Counted from the stretch's first letter, positions 1 through 7,601 are shown. The stretch: DNA of 12,604 bases from an uncultured Clostridia bacterium (GCA_944388645.1 CALXJO010000020.1:1-12604), one strand, 5' to 3'. Translations and numbers: made by a program. The notes: a model not told the origin generated them from the sequence alone.

Positions 1-116
1 ATAAATAATATAGGAATAAAATTATATAATTACATTTTAATTAGCAAAAAAGTATTAAGTGTAATAGTATTTTTAGTATTAGTTATTATTTAAAAAATTA
101 TTAGAATTTACCTTTA

Positions 117-139
117 GGAGATGTTTTTAAAACAGCTCC
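117..139. repeat. 23-bp near-palindrome, possible terminator remnant
   Basis: GGAG at 117-120 and TGTTTT at 122-127 pair with AAAACA and CTCC on the right arm, giving 10 of 11 possible pairs around a single central T. The right arm is followed by a broken T-rich stretch (CGCTTTTACTTTTAT). This could be an intrinsic terminator of a gene left of the window, or an operator. The sequence does not decide between them. Confidence 0.35.
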
Positions 140-347
140 GCTTTTACTTTTATGAATTTAAACAATGTCTTTTTATGTAGAAATAAGAAGTGCGAAAAAG
201 CTTGTAATCTAATGAAAAATGATGTATGATTAAACTAATTTATAAATTAATACTTATTTTCAAAATATTTTGAATCTAAAAAATCCCACAAAAATTAAAT
301 AATAGTAATATACAAACACTCTTAATAAGAAAAATTTAATCTTAATA

Positions 348-376
348 TTGATTTATAAGTAAATATAAACTATAAT
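348..376 (+). promoter_or_regulatory. Possible sigma-A promoter for the Rpn-family gene
   Basis: TTGATT at 348-353 and a perfect TATAAT at 371-376 are separated by 17 bp. The predicted start of transcription (about 383) falls inside the AAGGAG ribosome binding site at 379-384, so a transcript from here would have a very short leader with a truncated Shine-Dalgarno. Either the promoter match is a chance event in A+T-rich DNA, or this gene is made from a near-leaderless message. Confidence 0.3.
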
Positions 377-393
377 ATAAGGAGAATGAAATA

Positions 394-1503
394 TTGAAAA
401 AAGACTTAGAAAATTCCAAAATACTAAGAGATGAACTAGTGTACATACCTTCAGGCTTAATAAGTGAAGGCGGAACAGACATAATGAGTTGGACACTAAA
501 AGAATATTTATCTAATGAAGAATTAAAAGACAAGGAAGTATATACATTAAATAAAATAGGGCATATATTTTGTATAAAAGAAGATGACGAAGAATATTAT
601 ACAAATTCAAATTACAACAGTAAATATGATAAGTTATTTAAACTAATATTAAGTGATAAAATAGAAGCAGCAAAATTTTTGAATAAGGTACTAAAAATTG
701 AATATAAGATAAAATCTGAAAAAATGGAATTATATAATAAAGAATATATCACAACTATGTTTGAAAAAATGGAATCAGATATAGTATATAAAATAGCAGA
801 AAAAAATACGTACATAATAATAGAACATCAATCAACAGTTGATAGAACAATGCCATATAGAATATTCCAATATACAGGAGAATTACTAAGAAATGTAATA
901 GATAAAGAAAAAATTAAAAACATAGATTACAAGCAACCAAGAATAATATCAATAGTATTGTATACAGGAGATAGAACGTGGAATATAGAATATGTAGACG
1001 ATTTGCAAGAACCACTTGCGGGCTATTCAAAAATAAAACCACTATATAGATTAGTAGATGTAAACAAGTTTAGCAAAAGTGAATTATTAGAAGATGACTT
1101 AATGGTGTCAAAGGCAATGTTAATAGAAAAAGAAAAAAGTATAGAAGGAATACTAAAAGCTTTAGAGCAAATAAATAAAAAATTATCTATAAATTCAGAT
1201 AAAAGACAGATGCAATTATTTATTACAATAGTGAGGTATGTACTATTAAGTATAAATGATGAAGAAACAAGAAAAAAACTAGAAAAAGAAATAGAAAAGA
1301 TGAAAGGAGTTGAGGAAAATATGTTACATGCAACAATGGTTTTAAATGAAGCTTTCGAAAAAAGGGAAAAGAAAGGTAAGAGTGAAGGCGTAAAAAATGA
1401 AAAAATAGCTACAGCCAAAAGATTATTAAAGAAAAAAATGAAGACTGATTTTATTTCAGAAATAACTGGACTTTCAATTGAAGAAATAGAAAAATTAAAA
1501 TAA
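394..1503 (+). CDS. Rpn-family PD-(D/E)XK nuclease (recombination-promoting nuclease / putative transposase)
   Basis: The 369-residue protein matches the Rpn family (PD-(D/E)XK nuclease 'transposases'), DNA endonucleases reported to promote RecA-independent recombination. The family core begins with YNSKYDKLFKLIL near residue 74. The catalytic signature reads D129-IVYKI, then YIIIEHQ with E144 and Q146, the D...ExQ form of this fold. The C-terminus (about 340-369) is a Lys-rich segment ending in FISEITGLSIEEIEKLK, a small helical module common in the family. The chosen TTG start has AAGGAG at 379-384, 9 nt upstream. About 70 residues precede the usual core, a longer N-terminus than I expect; M31 is an in-frame alternative start. 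The gene stands alone with its own terminator. Catalytic residues are intact and no inverted repeats or target duplications flank it, so it does not look like an active insertion sequence. Confidence 0.8.
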   Translation: MKKDLENSKILRDELVYIPSGLISEGGTDIMSWTLKEYLSNEELKDKEVYTLNKIGHIFCIKEDDEEYYTNSNYNSKYDKLFKLILSDKIEAAKFLNKVLKIEYKIKSEKMELYNKEYITTMFEKMESDIVYKIAEKNTYIIIEHQSTVDRTMPYRIFQYTGELLRNVIDKEKIKNIDYKQPRIISIVLYTGDRTWNIEYVDDLQEPLAGYSKIKPLYRLVDVNKFSKSELLEDDLMVSKAMLIEKEKSIEGILKALEQINKKLSINSDKRQMQLFITIVRYVLLSINDEETRKKLEKEIEKMKGVEENMLHATMVLNEAFEKREKKGKSEGVKNEKIATAKRLLKKKMKTDFISEITGLSIEEIEKLK

Positions 1504-1509
1504 AAATTT

Positions 1510-1541
1510 AAGCACCAATGCTATAAACTGCATTGGTGTTT
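1510..1541 (+). terminator. Intrinsic terminator after the Rpn-family gene
   Basis: CACCAATGC (1513-1521) and GCATTGGTG (1530-1538) form a perfect 9-bp stem with an 8-nt loop. It is followed by TTTTACTT. Further A-T and G-T pairs extend the stem to about 12 bp. It begins 7 nt after the stop codon. Confidence 0.85.
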
Positions 1542-1587
1542 TACTTATAATAGAAATATTACATTTTTATTACAAATTAAAAAATTC

Positions 1588-1616
1588 TTGAATAAATTTC
1601 ACCTAATTGATATAAT
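1588..1616 (+). promoter_or_regulatory. Sigma-A-type promoter for the FIST-aldehyde dehydrogenase-fucO block
   Basis: TTGAAT (1588-1593) and TATAAT (1611-1616) are spaced by exactly 17 bp. Transcription would start near 1623, leaving a leader of about 60 nt before the ATG at 1686. No known riboswitch fold is recognised in the leader. Confidence 0.7.
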
Positions 1617-1685
1617 CTAACTATAAATATTTTTTACTTAAAGATAAAGGTCAAAAAACGCAAAAAAACTAAGGAGGATTGAATT

Positions 1686-2852
1686 ATGTTAAAATCAAAT
1701 GTAAGTTATAGCACAGACAAAGATAGCTTTTCTGCAGGAAAGGCTTGTGCTGAAAAGGCAGTAGTCGATTTAATGGAGACTAAAGTTGCCTTTTTATTTA
1801 GTTCTATCAAATATGATCAAAACAAATTACTAGAAGGAGCAAAATCAGTATTAGGAACAGCTCCAATTATTGGATGTACATCGTCAGGAGGATTAATTGT
1901 ACCAGATGGATTTATTTCTTCAGACAATGGATTTGCAGGTATGCTTGCAATAGGAGATGATGAAACAGCAGTAGGTGTTGCAGGTTCAGAAAGAGGTAAA
2001 AATCCAAGAGAAACAGGAAGAAAAGTAGCTTTAGAAGCTATGGCAAAAGTAGGTACAGACAGAGCACCACAATATTTTTACATGGTTGCTTCACCTGCTG
2101 AAGAAGAAGAATATGTAAAAGGAATAGAAGATGTAATCGGATGTGTTCCTTTCTTTGGTGGAAGTGCAGCAGATGATGCTGTTGCAGGAGAATGGAAAAT
2201 ATTCACAAATGACAAATGTTTTTCAGATGGTGTTGCAGTTGCATTCTTCTATACAAACAAACCAATGGTAAACAAATATACAGGAGCATATCATGAAACA
2301 GTAAATTCTGGAGTAATAACAAAAATAAAAGGAAAAAGACAACTAGTAGAAATAGATGGAAAACCAGCAATAAATGTTTATGCAAAATGGACAGGAAAGA
2401 AAATTAAAGACTTAATGGGAGGAAACTTATTATCTTCAACAATAACAGCTCCTTTAGGTGTAAAAGACAGATTAGGAAGCTTAGTTGCAATACGTCACCC
2501 AATGGCAGGAAATGAAGATTTATCAATGAACATTGGTAACAACCTAGCAGTTAACACAGCAGTAATACAAATGGAAGCAACTGTTGATGAATTAATAGAT
2601 AGCACAGGAAAAACTTTAAAAGAAGTAAGAACAAACTTACCAACAGAAGCAGGAGCATATTTATTAATCCACTGTGGAGGAAGAAAATTAGGAATTGGCG
2701 ATAGAATAGATGAAGTTGCAAAACAACTTAAGAAAGAAGCAAAAGGAGTTCCATTTATTACAGTATTCACATTTGGAGAATATGGAACAGAAGACCATGG
2801 AGAAAATACTTGTGGTGGATTAATGCTATCATTTACAGGAATAGGAAAATGA
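1686..2852 (+). CDS. Stand-alone FIST-domain protein (FIST N + FIST C)
   Basis: FIST domains are predicted small-ligand sensors (F-box and Intracellular Signal Transduction), usually fused to chemotaxis, kinase or cyclic-di-GMP output domains. This 388-residue protein has the FIST N part with GCTSSGGL at 63-70 and FFGGSAADD at 156-164. The FIST C part has CGGRKLGIGD at 330-339 and a closing HGENTCGGLMLSFT at 371-384. There is no room for an output domain, and no signal peptide or membrane segment is seen, so it should be cytosolic and act through a partner. The start is set by a strong AAGGAGG at 1671-1677. It is the first gene after the promoter at 1588-1616, and the aldehyde dehydrogenase starts 126 nt downstream with no terminator between. 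I infer a link to aldehyde metabolism from context only; the ligand is unknown. Confidence 0.85.
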   Translation: MLKSNVSYSTDKDSFSAGKACAEKAVVDLMETKVAFLFSSIKYDQNKLLEGAKSVLGTAPIIGCTSSGGLIVPDGFISSDNGFAGMLAIGDDETAVGVAGSERGKNPRETGRKVALEAMAKVGTDRAPQYFYMVASPAEEEEYVKGIEDVIGCVPFFGGSAADDAVAGEWKIFTNDKCFSDGVAVAFFYTNKPMVNKYTGAYHETVNSGVITKIKGKRQLVEIDGKPAINVYAKWTGKKIKDLMGGNLLSSTITAPLGVKDRLGSLVAIRHPMAGNEDLSMNIGNNLAVNTAVIQMEATVDELIDSTGKTLKEVRTNLPTEAGAYLLIHCGGRKLGIGDRIDEVAKQLKKEAKGVPFITVFTFGEYGTEDHGENTCGGLMLSFTGIGK

Positions 2853-2860
2853 ATATCAAA

Positions 2861-2922
2861 CTCTGGCTGGGCAGAGAATTATGAAAAAGATACAAACTTG
2901 GAAAATGAAGAAAAATCAATAG
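2861..2922 (+). promoter_or_regulatory. Small hairpin and 13-codon micro-ORF in the FIST-aldehyde dehydrogenase gap
   Basis: CTCTG (2861-2865) and CAGAG (2872-2876) form a 5-bp hairpin that is more G+C-rich than its surroundings. Right after it an ATG at 2881 opens a 13-codon frame (MKKIQTWKMKKNQ) ending in TAG at 2920-2922. The ribosome binding site is weak. It could be a leader or coupling peptide, or chance. Confidence 0.2.
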
Positions 2923-2978
2923 ATTCGAAGATAAATACAGATGTTTTAAAAAATTCTAAAAAGAAAGAAGGGAATTGC

Positions 2979-4412
2979 ATGAAAGTTTTAATAGGAAGAA
3001 ATTGGAGCGAAGGAACAGGAAGTACAAAAATCGAAGTTGTAAATCCTGCAACACAAGAATTAATAGATAAAGTTCCAAATGTTAGTCTAGAAGATGTAGA
3101 TGAAGCCGTGGCTGTTGCTAAAGAAGAGCAAAAGAAATGGGCACAAGTTTCTATATATGATAGAGGAGATATACTATATAAATTTGTAGATTTAGTAGAA
3201 GAAAATAAAGAGCGTTTGGCAAAATTATTATCTGATGAAACAGGAAAACCAATAACAGAAGCAAGAGGAGAAGTTGCAAATGTTAGAATTGGTGTACGTG
3301 GATTTGTAGAAAAAGCAAAACACTTATATGGAGAAAGCTTAGTAGGATCAAGCGAAGCTGGAAATGAAAAAACAATGCAAATTACAACAAGAGCTCCACT
3401 TGGAGTAATAGCTGCAATTATACCATTCAATTTCCCAAGTGACTTATTCTGCCAAAAAGTACCACCAGCTTTAATGATGGGAAATAGCATAATAGTAAAA
3501 CCATCAAATTATAACCCATTAACATTAATAGAATATGTTAAATTAATGGTTGAAGCAGGAGTACCAGCAGGAGTAATTCAAGTAATTACAGGTGATGGAC
3601 CAACTGTTGGACAAGCATTAGCTAGACATAAAGGTGTATCACTAGTATCATTAACAGGAAGCACTGGAGCCGGAATTCAAACAATGGGAACAGCATCACA
3701 AAACTTAACACATGTAATGCTAGAACTAGGTGGAAATGATGCATTCATAATGCTTGAAGATGGAGATATGGACCTAGCTGTAAAAGAAACAATTTGGGGA
3801 AGATTATACAATGGTGGACAAGTTTGCTGTGCAAGTAAGAGATTCTTAATCCATAATTCAAGAAAACAAGAATTTATAGATAGAATGAAAGAAGTAATTG
3901 CAAACTTAAAAGTAGGAGATCCATCAAAAGATGATACTCAAATGGGACCAATGATAAATATTCATGCAGCACAAGTAATAGAACAGCAAGTAAATAAAAC
4001 AATAGAGCAAGGTGCTACACTAGTATGTGGTGGAAAAAGAGAAGATGCATATTATTATCCAACAATATTAGATAATGTAACAAAAGATATGGATGTTGCA
4101 AAAGATATGGAAATATTTGGACCAGTAATACCAGTAATAGAATTTGATTCAGTAGATGAAGCAATAGAAATTGCAAATCAATCATCTTATGGATTATGTG
4201 GCTGTGTAATTACAAAAGATTATTCTAGAGGAATAAAAATAGCAAATAAATTAGAATGTGGTGGAGCAGTTGTAAATGGAGCAAGTTTCTTTAGAAGCTT
4301 TGAAATGCCATTTGGTGGCTGGAAACACAGTGGAATTGGAAACGAAGGAGTTTCTTCAACACTAGAAGAAATGAGTAGAGTAAAAACTATAGTATTAAAA
4401 AATATTTTATAG
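2979..4412 (+). CDS. NAD(P)-dependent aldehyde dehydrogenase
   Basis: The enzyme oxidises an aldehyde to its acid with NAD(P)+ and belongs to the classical ALDH superfamily, nearest in style to lactaldehyde/succinate-semialdehyde dehydrogenases. With the ATG at 2979 it has 477 residues, the normal length. Visible catalytic residues are N151 in PFNFP, K174 in VKPS, general base E249 in LELGG and nucleophile C283 in GGQVCCA. The C-terminal EMPFGGWKHSGIG motif is present. The frame is open upstream to a TTG at 2898, but that start has no ribosome binding site and would add 27 charged residues not typical of the family. AAGGGA at 2968-2973 supports 2979. Next to a fucO-type reductase, lactaldehyde to lactate is the natural guess, but the substrate cannot be read from sequence. 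Other short aldehydes are possible. Confidence 0.88.
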   Translation: MKVLIGRNWSEGTGSTKIEVVNPATQELIDKVPNVSLEDVDEAVAVAKEEQKKWAQVSIYDRGDILYKFVDLVEENKERLAKLLSDETGKPITEARGEVANVRIGVRGFVEKAKHLYGESLVGSSEAGNEKTMQITTRAPLGVIAAIIPFNFPSDLFCQKVPPALMMGNSIIVKPSNYNPLTLIEYVKLMVEAGVPAGVIQVITGDGPTVGQALARHKGVSLVSLTGSTGAGIQTMGTASQNLTHVMLELGGNDAFIMLEDGDMDLAVKETIWGRLYNGGQVCCASKRFLIHNSRKQEFIDRMKEVIANLKVGDPSKDDTQMGPMINIHAAQVIEQQVNKTIEQGATLVCGGKREDAYYYPTILDNVTKDMDVAKDMEIFGPVIPVIEFDSVDEAIEIANQSSYGLCGCVITKDYSRGIKIANKLECGGAVVNGASFFRSFEMPFGGWKHSGIGNEGVSSTLEEMSRVKTIVLKNIL

Positions 4413-4443
4413 AATATAAAATTCAGGTTTTAAGAAATAAGCA

Positions 4444-4470
4444 TACAAACAGGACTTTATCCTGTTTGTA
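4444..4470 (+). terminator. Strong hairpin between aldehyde dehydrogenase and fucO (attenuator or processing site)
   Basis: TACAAACAGGA (4444-4454) and TCCTGTTTGTA (4460-4470) pair perfectly over 11 bp with a 5-nt loop. The tail GCTTTACG is poor in T, so termination would be partial at best. It sits 31 nt after the aldehyde dehydrogenase stop and 34 nt before the fucO ATG. It may set the ratio of the two messages or protect a 3' end. Confidence 0.55.
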
Positions 4471-4503
4471 GCTTTACGTAAATTTGTAAAGGAGAAATAT
4501 AAT

Positions 4504-5661
4504 ATGGCAAGTACAAGATTTATTTTAAATGAAACATCATATTTTGGATATGGTGCAAGAGAAGTTTTATTAGATGAGATTAAAGGAAGAGGTTATAAAA
4601 GAGTATTTTTAGTATCTGATAAATCTTTAGTTGAAGCAGGAGTTACAGAAAAAGTTTCTTCTATACTAGAAGATGGAAAAATAAAATATGAATTATATGA
4701 TGAAGTTAAGCCAAACCCAACAATAACAAATGTATTAGATGGCTATAAGAGAAGTAAATGGTTTAGACCAGATGTAATTTTAGCAGTTGGTGGTGGTTCT
4801 GCAATGGATACAGCAAAAGCAATTTCAATATTAATGGAAAATCCAGATAGAGATGATGTAGTTTCATTAAATGGAAATTCAAACACAAAGAAAAAAGGAC
4901 TTCCAATGATAGCTATGCCAACAACAGCAGGAACAGCTGCAGAAGTTACAATAAACTATGTAATAACAGATGAAGAAAGAAAAGTAAAAATGGTATGTGT
5001 AGACCCACACGATATACCAGTTTTAGCAATAGTAGATACAGAACTTATGACATCAATGCCAAAATCTTTAGCTGCATCAACTGGAATGGATGCATTAACA
5101 CATGCAATAGAAGGTTATATAACAAAAGACCATAACATAATGTCACAAATGTTCTCTATGAAAGCAATAGAATTAATTTACAACAACTTAGATAAAGCTG
5201 TAAACGAAAAAGACAAAGATGCAATAGACAAAGTAGGGCTTGGACAATATATAGCTGGAATGGGATTCTCAAATGTAGGACTTGGAATAGTACACTCAAT
5301 GGCACATCAATTAGGAGCTGTATATGACACACCACATGGTCTAGCAAATGCAATATTACTTCCAACAGTATTAAAATTCAATGGAGAAGTATGTGCAGAT
5401 TTATATAAAGAAATAATAACAACAGGATTTGGAATAAATGCTACTAAATTTACAGATGAAGAAGCAATAAAAACAATGTGTGAAAAAGTAAAAGACTTAG
5501 CAGAAAAAGTTGGAATAACACAAACTGTAAAAGATGTAGGAGCTAAGAAAAAAGACTTTGAAATGCTTGCAGAAAAAGCAATGCAAGACCCATGTAAACC
5601 AGGAAATCCAAGAGAAGTAACAAAACAAGACTTCATAGACTTATATGAACAAGCTTGGTAA
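4504..5661 (+). CDS. fucO: Lactaldehyde reductase, iron-dependent (FucO-like; group III alcohol dehydrogenase)
   Basis: FucO reduces lactaldehyde to 1,2-propanediol with NADH during anaerobic fucose or rhamnose use. This 385-residue protein matches the family from end to end: ILNETSYFGYGA at the N-terminus, nucleotide-binding GGGSAMD at 96-102, PTTAGTAAEVTINYVITDE at 139-157, and a C-terminal LYEQAW. The metal-site residues are all present: D196, H200 (MDALTHAIEGY), H264 (HSMAHQLG) and H278 (TPHG). Similarity to the enterobacterial enzyme, recalled from memory, is high enough to prefer this over generic butanol or propanediol dehydrogenases. The start is supported by AAAGGAG at 4488-4494. It lies 91 nt after the aldehyde dehydrogenase, with a hairpin between. 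No fucose or rhamnose isomerase, kinase or aldolase is in the window, so the aldehyde source lies elsewhere. Glycolaldehyde is an alternative substrate. Confidence 0.85.
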   Translation: MASTRFILNETSYFGYGAREVLLDEIKGRGYKRVFLVSDKSLVEAGVTEKVSSILEDGKIKYELYDEVKPNPTITNVLDGYKRSKWFRPDVILAVGGGSAMDTAKAISILMENPDRDDVVSLNGNSNTKKKGLPMIAMPTTAGTAAEVTINYVITDEERKVKMVCVDPHDIPVLAIVDTELMTSMPKSLAASTGMDALTHAIEGYITKDHNIMSQMFSMKAIELIYNNLDKAVNEKDKDAIDKVGLGQYIAGMGFSNVGLGIVHSMAHQLGAVYDTPHGLANAILLPTVLKFNGEVCADLYKEIITTGFGINATKFTDEEAIKTMCEKVKDLAEKVGITQTVKDVGAKKKDFEMLAEKAMQDPCKPGNPREVTKQDFIDLYEQAW

Positions 5662-5676
5662 AAAATAATATCCATT

Positions 5677-5709
5677 TTCGCCCAAGAGGGACGCCCCTTT
5701 TTGGGCGAA
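5677..5709. terminator. Terminator-like repeat, copy 1, shared by convergent fucO and rnhA
   Basis: TTCGCCCAA (5677-5685) pairs with TTGGGCGAA (5701-5709) around an inner AGGGACGCCCCT. It lies 15 nt after the fucO stop and directly touches the rnhA stop codon on the other strand, so it could end transcription from both sides. A near-identical copy lies at 12420-12454 behind xerD. The 29-nt cores differ at 3 positions. Confidence 0.7.
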
Positions 5710-6147
5710 TTATTTGAATTTTTGACTTTCTTTTACTGCAAGTTCATCACATCTATTATTGTATTCGTTTGTACTATGCCCTTTTACTTTATTAAATGTA
5801 ACATCATGAATTTTTGTAAGAGAATATAGTTCTTCCCATAATTCTTTATTCTTTACCGGTTCTTTATTTGCAGTTTTCCAATTATTTTTTAGCCAACCAT
5901 AAATCCATTTTTGTTCAAAAGCATTTACAACATAAGCACTATCACTGTATAAATTAACCTTACAAGGTCTTTTTAATAATTTTAGAGCTTCTATAACTGC
6001 AGTAAGTTCCATTATATTATTTGTAGTATTTGGCAAGCCACCAGATATTTCTTTTTTTATATTTCCAAACATTAAAATTGCCGCCCAACCACCAGGTCCT
6101 GGATTACCTGAACATGCACCATCTGTATAAATTGTAATTTCCTCCAT
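5710..6147 (-). CDS. rnhA: Ribonuclease HI
   Basis: RNase HI cleaves the RNA strand of RNA-DNA hybrids, removing R-loops and replication primers. The 145-residue protein has the full set of metal-binding and catalytic residues: D9 in YTDGACSGNPGPGGW, E47 in NNIMELTAVIEAL, D69 in LYSDSAYVVN, H124 in KGHS and D134 in RCDELA. The basic-protrusion segment (WLKNNWKTANKEPVKN) is present as in E. coli-type enzymes. There is no N-terminal hybrid-binding domain. AAAGGAAA on the minus strand (complement of 6155-6162) supports the ATG. The gene is convergent to fucO and divergent from tmcAL, so it is probably a single-gene unit. Confidence 0.93.
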   Translation of the reverse strand: MEEITIYTDGACSGNPGPGGWAAILMFGNIKKEISGGLPNTTNNIMELTAVIEALKLLKRPCKVNLYSDSAYVVNAFEQKWIYGWLKNNWKTANKEPVKNKELWEELYSLTKIHDVTFNKVKGHSTNEYNNRCDELAVKESQKFK

Positions 6148-6198
6148 AAAAAAATTTCCTTTCTATATAAAAAATGATTTTTAACTTCTTTAGAGACC

Positions 6199-6255
6199 TG
6201 TCCCCAAAAACACCCAAAAGATGTTTTCGAGAAGTGTCCCCAAAAACACCCAAAA
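6199..6255. repeat. Two 21-nt direct repeats in the rnhA-tmcAL divergent gap
   Basis: A 21-nt unit beginning TGTCCCCAAAAACACC occurs identically at 6199-6219 and 6235-6255, a 36-nt period. On the minus strand each unit reads as a run ending in TTTTTGGGGACA; the copies are followed there by GGTCTC and CTTCTC. The sequence is richer in C/G runs than the rest of the gap. I recall similar GGGGACA-type short repeats scattered in Clostridia, some near REP-associated tyrosine transposases, but cannot confirm a relationship here. Confidence 0.8.
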
Positions 6256-6258
6256 ACA

Positions 6259-6287
6259 TTGTAAATTATGTAATTTTATGATATTAT
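6259..6287 (+). promoter_or_regulatory. Probable promoter for tmcAL-coaE
   Basis: TTGTAA (6259-6264) and TATTAT (6282-6287) are spaced by 17 bp. They sit just after the second 21-nt repeat and about 57 bp before the tmcAL ATG. The match to sigma-A consensus is moderate. Confidence 0.4.
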
Positions 6288-6343
6288 AACAATAAATATT
6301 TTATTTTACAATAATAAATAGAAAAAATAGAAGGAGGGTAAAA

Positions 6344-7588
6344 ATGGGTAAAGTAGTTGGAATAATAGCAGAATATAATCCATTTCATAATGGACATTTA
6401 TATCATTTATTACAAGCAAAAGACTTAGCTCAAGCAGACTATGTTGTTGCTGTTATTTCTGGAAATTTTACTCAAAGAGGAGATACCTCTATTGTAGATA
6501 AATGGACAAAAGCTTATATGGCAATATGTGGAGGTTGCGACTTAGTATTAGAGCTTCCAACTGTTTATAGCATTTCTAGTGCAGAAAACTTTGCAAGTGG
6601 TGCTGTAAAAATATTAGATAGTTTAAAAATTGTAGATAGTATTGCTTTTGGAGCAGAAGCAAGTGATTTAGCAACTCTTAATAATATTGCAAATGTTTTA
6701 TATACAGAGCCTAGAGGTTATACAAACATACTTACTCATGAATTACAAAAGGGGATATCTTTTCCTTCTGCTAGAGAAAATGCAATACTTATGTATTTAA
6801 ATGATATAAAAAGATATGCTAATATTCTAAACAGCCCAAATAATATTTTAGCAATAGAATATTTAAAAGCACTGAAAACACAAAAAAGTAATATGAATCC
6901 AATAATGGTAAAGAGAAGTAAGGTTTATTATAATGATGATAGAATCGTAGATGATTTTGCAAGTGCTACAGCAATAAGAAAATTAATTAAAAGAAGAGAA
7001 TATGAAGATTTAAGAAAAGTAGTTCCAAGAAGCACATATAAGATACTAAGTAGACAAATAAGAGATGGAAATATAGTTCTAGGTTTGGAAAATTTTGAAA
7101 AAGAAATAATTTATACATTAAGAAAAATGAATATAAGAGAAATTGCAAATTTACCAGATGTATCTGAAGGATTAGAGAATTTAATTAAAAATTCTGCAGA
7201 TAATTGTAATGATATGAGTAAATTAATAGCAAATATTAAATCCAAAAGATATACTCAAACTAGAATACAAAGAATATTATTATATGCTCTTTTGGGAATA
7301 GACAAAAAAATGATGGAAGACTCAAAAAAAGTAACACCATATGTTAGAGTACTAGGATTTACCAATAAAGGAAAAGAACTAATATCAGAAATAAATAAAC
7401 GAAATCCTAAAATAAATATGATAACGTCTGTTAAAAAATTTATTGAAAAAAATAATAAGCCTAGTAATAGAACAATTATGCAAATGTTACAAAAAGATAT
7501 ATTTGCAACAGATGTATATACACTAGGATTTGATTTTGAATCAAAAGCAAATTTGGATTTTACTAATAATATGATTATAACAAATTAA
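6344..7588 (+). CDS. tmcAL: tRNA(Met) cytidine acetate ligase (TmcAL, formerly YlbM/DUF795)
   Basis: TmcAL uses acetate and ATP, through acetyl-AMP, to make N4-acetylcytidine at the wobble base of elongator tRNA-Met, preventing misreading of AUA codons. The 414-residue length is typical. The N-terminal nucleotidyltransferase-like fold shows AEYNPFHNGH at 9-18 with the HxGH motif (H15, H18). GNFTQRGD follows at 40-47, FGAEASD at 102-108, and the family motif ASATAIR at 206-212. The start is fixed by AAGGAGGG at 6331-6338. coaE follows after 13 nt and is very likely cotranscribed. The role fits this genome well because it uses ATA heavily for isoleucine. Confidence 0.92.
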   Translation: MGKVVGIIAEYNPFHNGHLYHLLQAKDLAQADYVVAVISGNFTQRGDTSIVDKWTKAYMAICGGCDLVLELPTVYSISSAENFASGAVKILDSLKIVDSIAFGAEASDLATLNNIANVLYTEPRGYTNILTHELQKGISFPSARENAILMYLNDIKRYANILNSPNNILAIEYLKALKTQKSNMNPIMVKRSKVYYNDDRIVDDFASATAIRKLIKRREYEDLRKVVPRSTYKILSRQIRDGNIVLGLENFEKEIIYTLRKMNIREIANLPDVSEGLENLIKNSADNCNDMSKLIANIKSKRYTQTRIQRILLYALLGIDKKMMEDSKKVTPYVRVLGFTNKGKELISEINKRNPKINMITSVKKFIEKNNKPSNRTIMQMLQKDIFATDVYTLGFDFESKANLDFTNNMIITN

Positions 7589-7601
7589 AGAAGGAAATAA
7601 G

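Larger units (their letters stand above)
1..393. other. Non-coding, very A+T-rich left edge
   Basis: No convincing gene is seen here. The only short frames are a 19-codon ATG frame at 121-180, whose AGGAG lies directly against the ATG with no spacing, and an 18-codon minus-strand frame ending near 101. Neither has a usable ribosome binding site. The region contains a near-palindrome (117-139) and a possible promoter for the next gene. It may hold decayed remnants of an earlier gene, but nothing can be assigned. Confidence 0.6.

Noticed and set aside
101..180. Short plus-strand (121-180) and minus-strand (ending near 101) peptides as gene remnants
   Set aside because: Both are under 20 codons, lack a usable ribosome binding site and match no family I know.
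1023..1418. 131-codon minus-strand frame with a hydrophobic, membrane-like peptide
   Set aside because: It is antisense to the Lys/Glu-rich C-terminal half of the Rpn-family gene; Phe/Ser/Leu-rich shadows arise automatically from such codons.
2898..2978. 27-residue N-terminal extension of the aldehyde dehydrogenase from a TTG codon
   Set aside because: No ribosome binding site precedes the TTG, the added residues are not family-like, and AAGGGA fits the ATG at 2979.
2879..3490. 203-codon open frame on the minus strand
   Set aside because: It lies opposite the aldehyde dehydrogenase, whose motifs are complete. The peptide is Ser/Phe-rich with no domain and no ribosome binding site, as expected for the antisense of an A+T-rich gene.
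5677..5709. Repeat copies as ends of a composite mobile element spanning 5677-12454
   Set aside because: The DNA between is core chromosome genes in conserved order, and both copies sit where a terminator is expected.
6199..6255. CRISPR-like array
   Set aside because: Only two units with a single 15-nt gap, no cas genes, and a simple C/A-run sequence.
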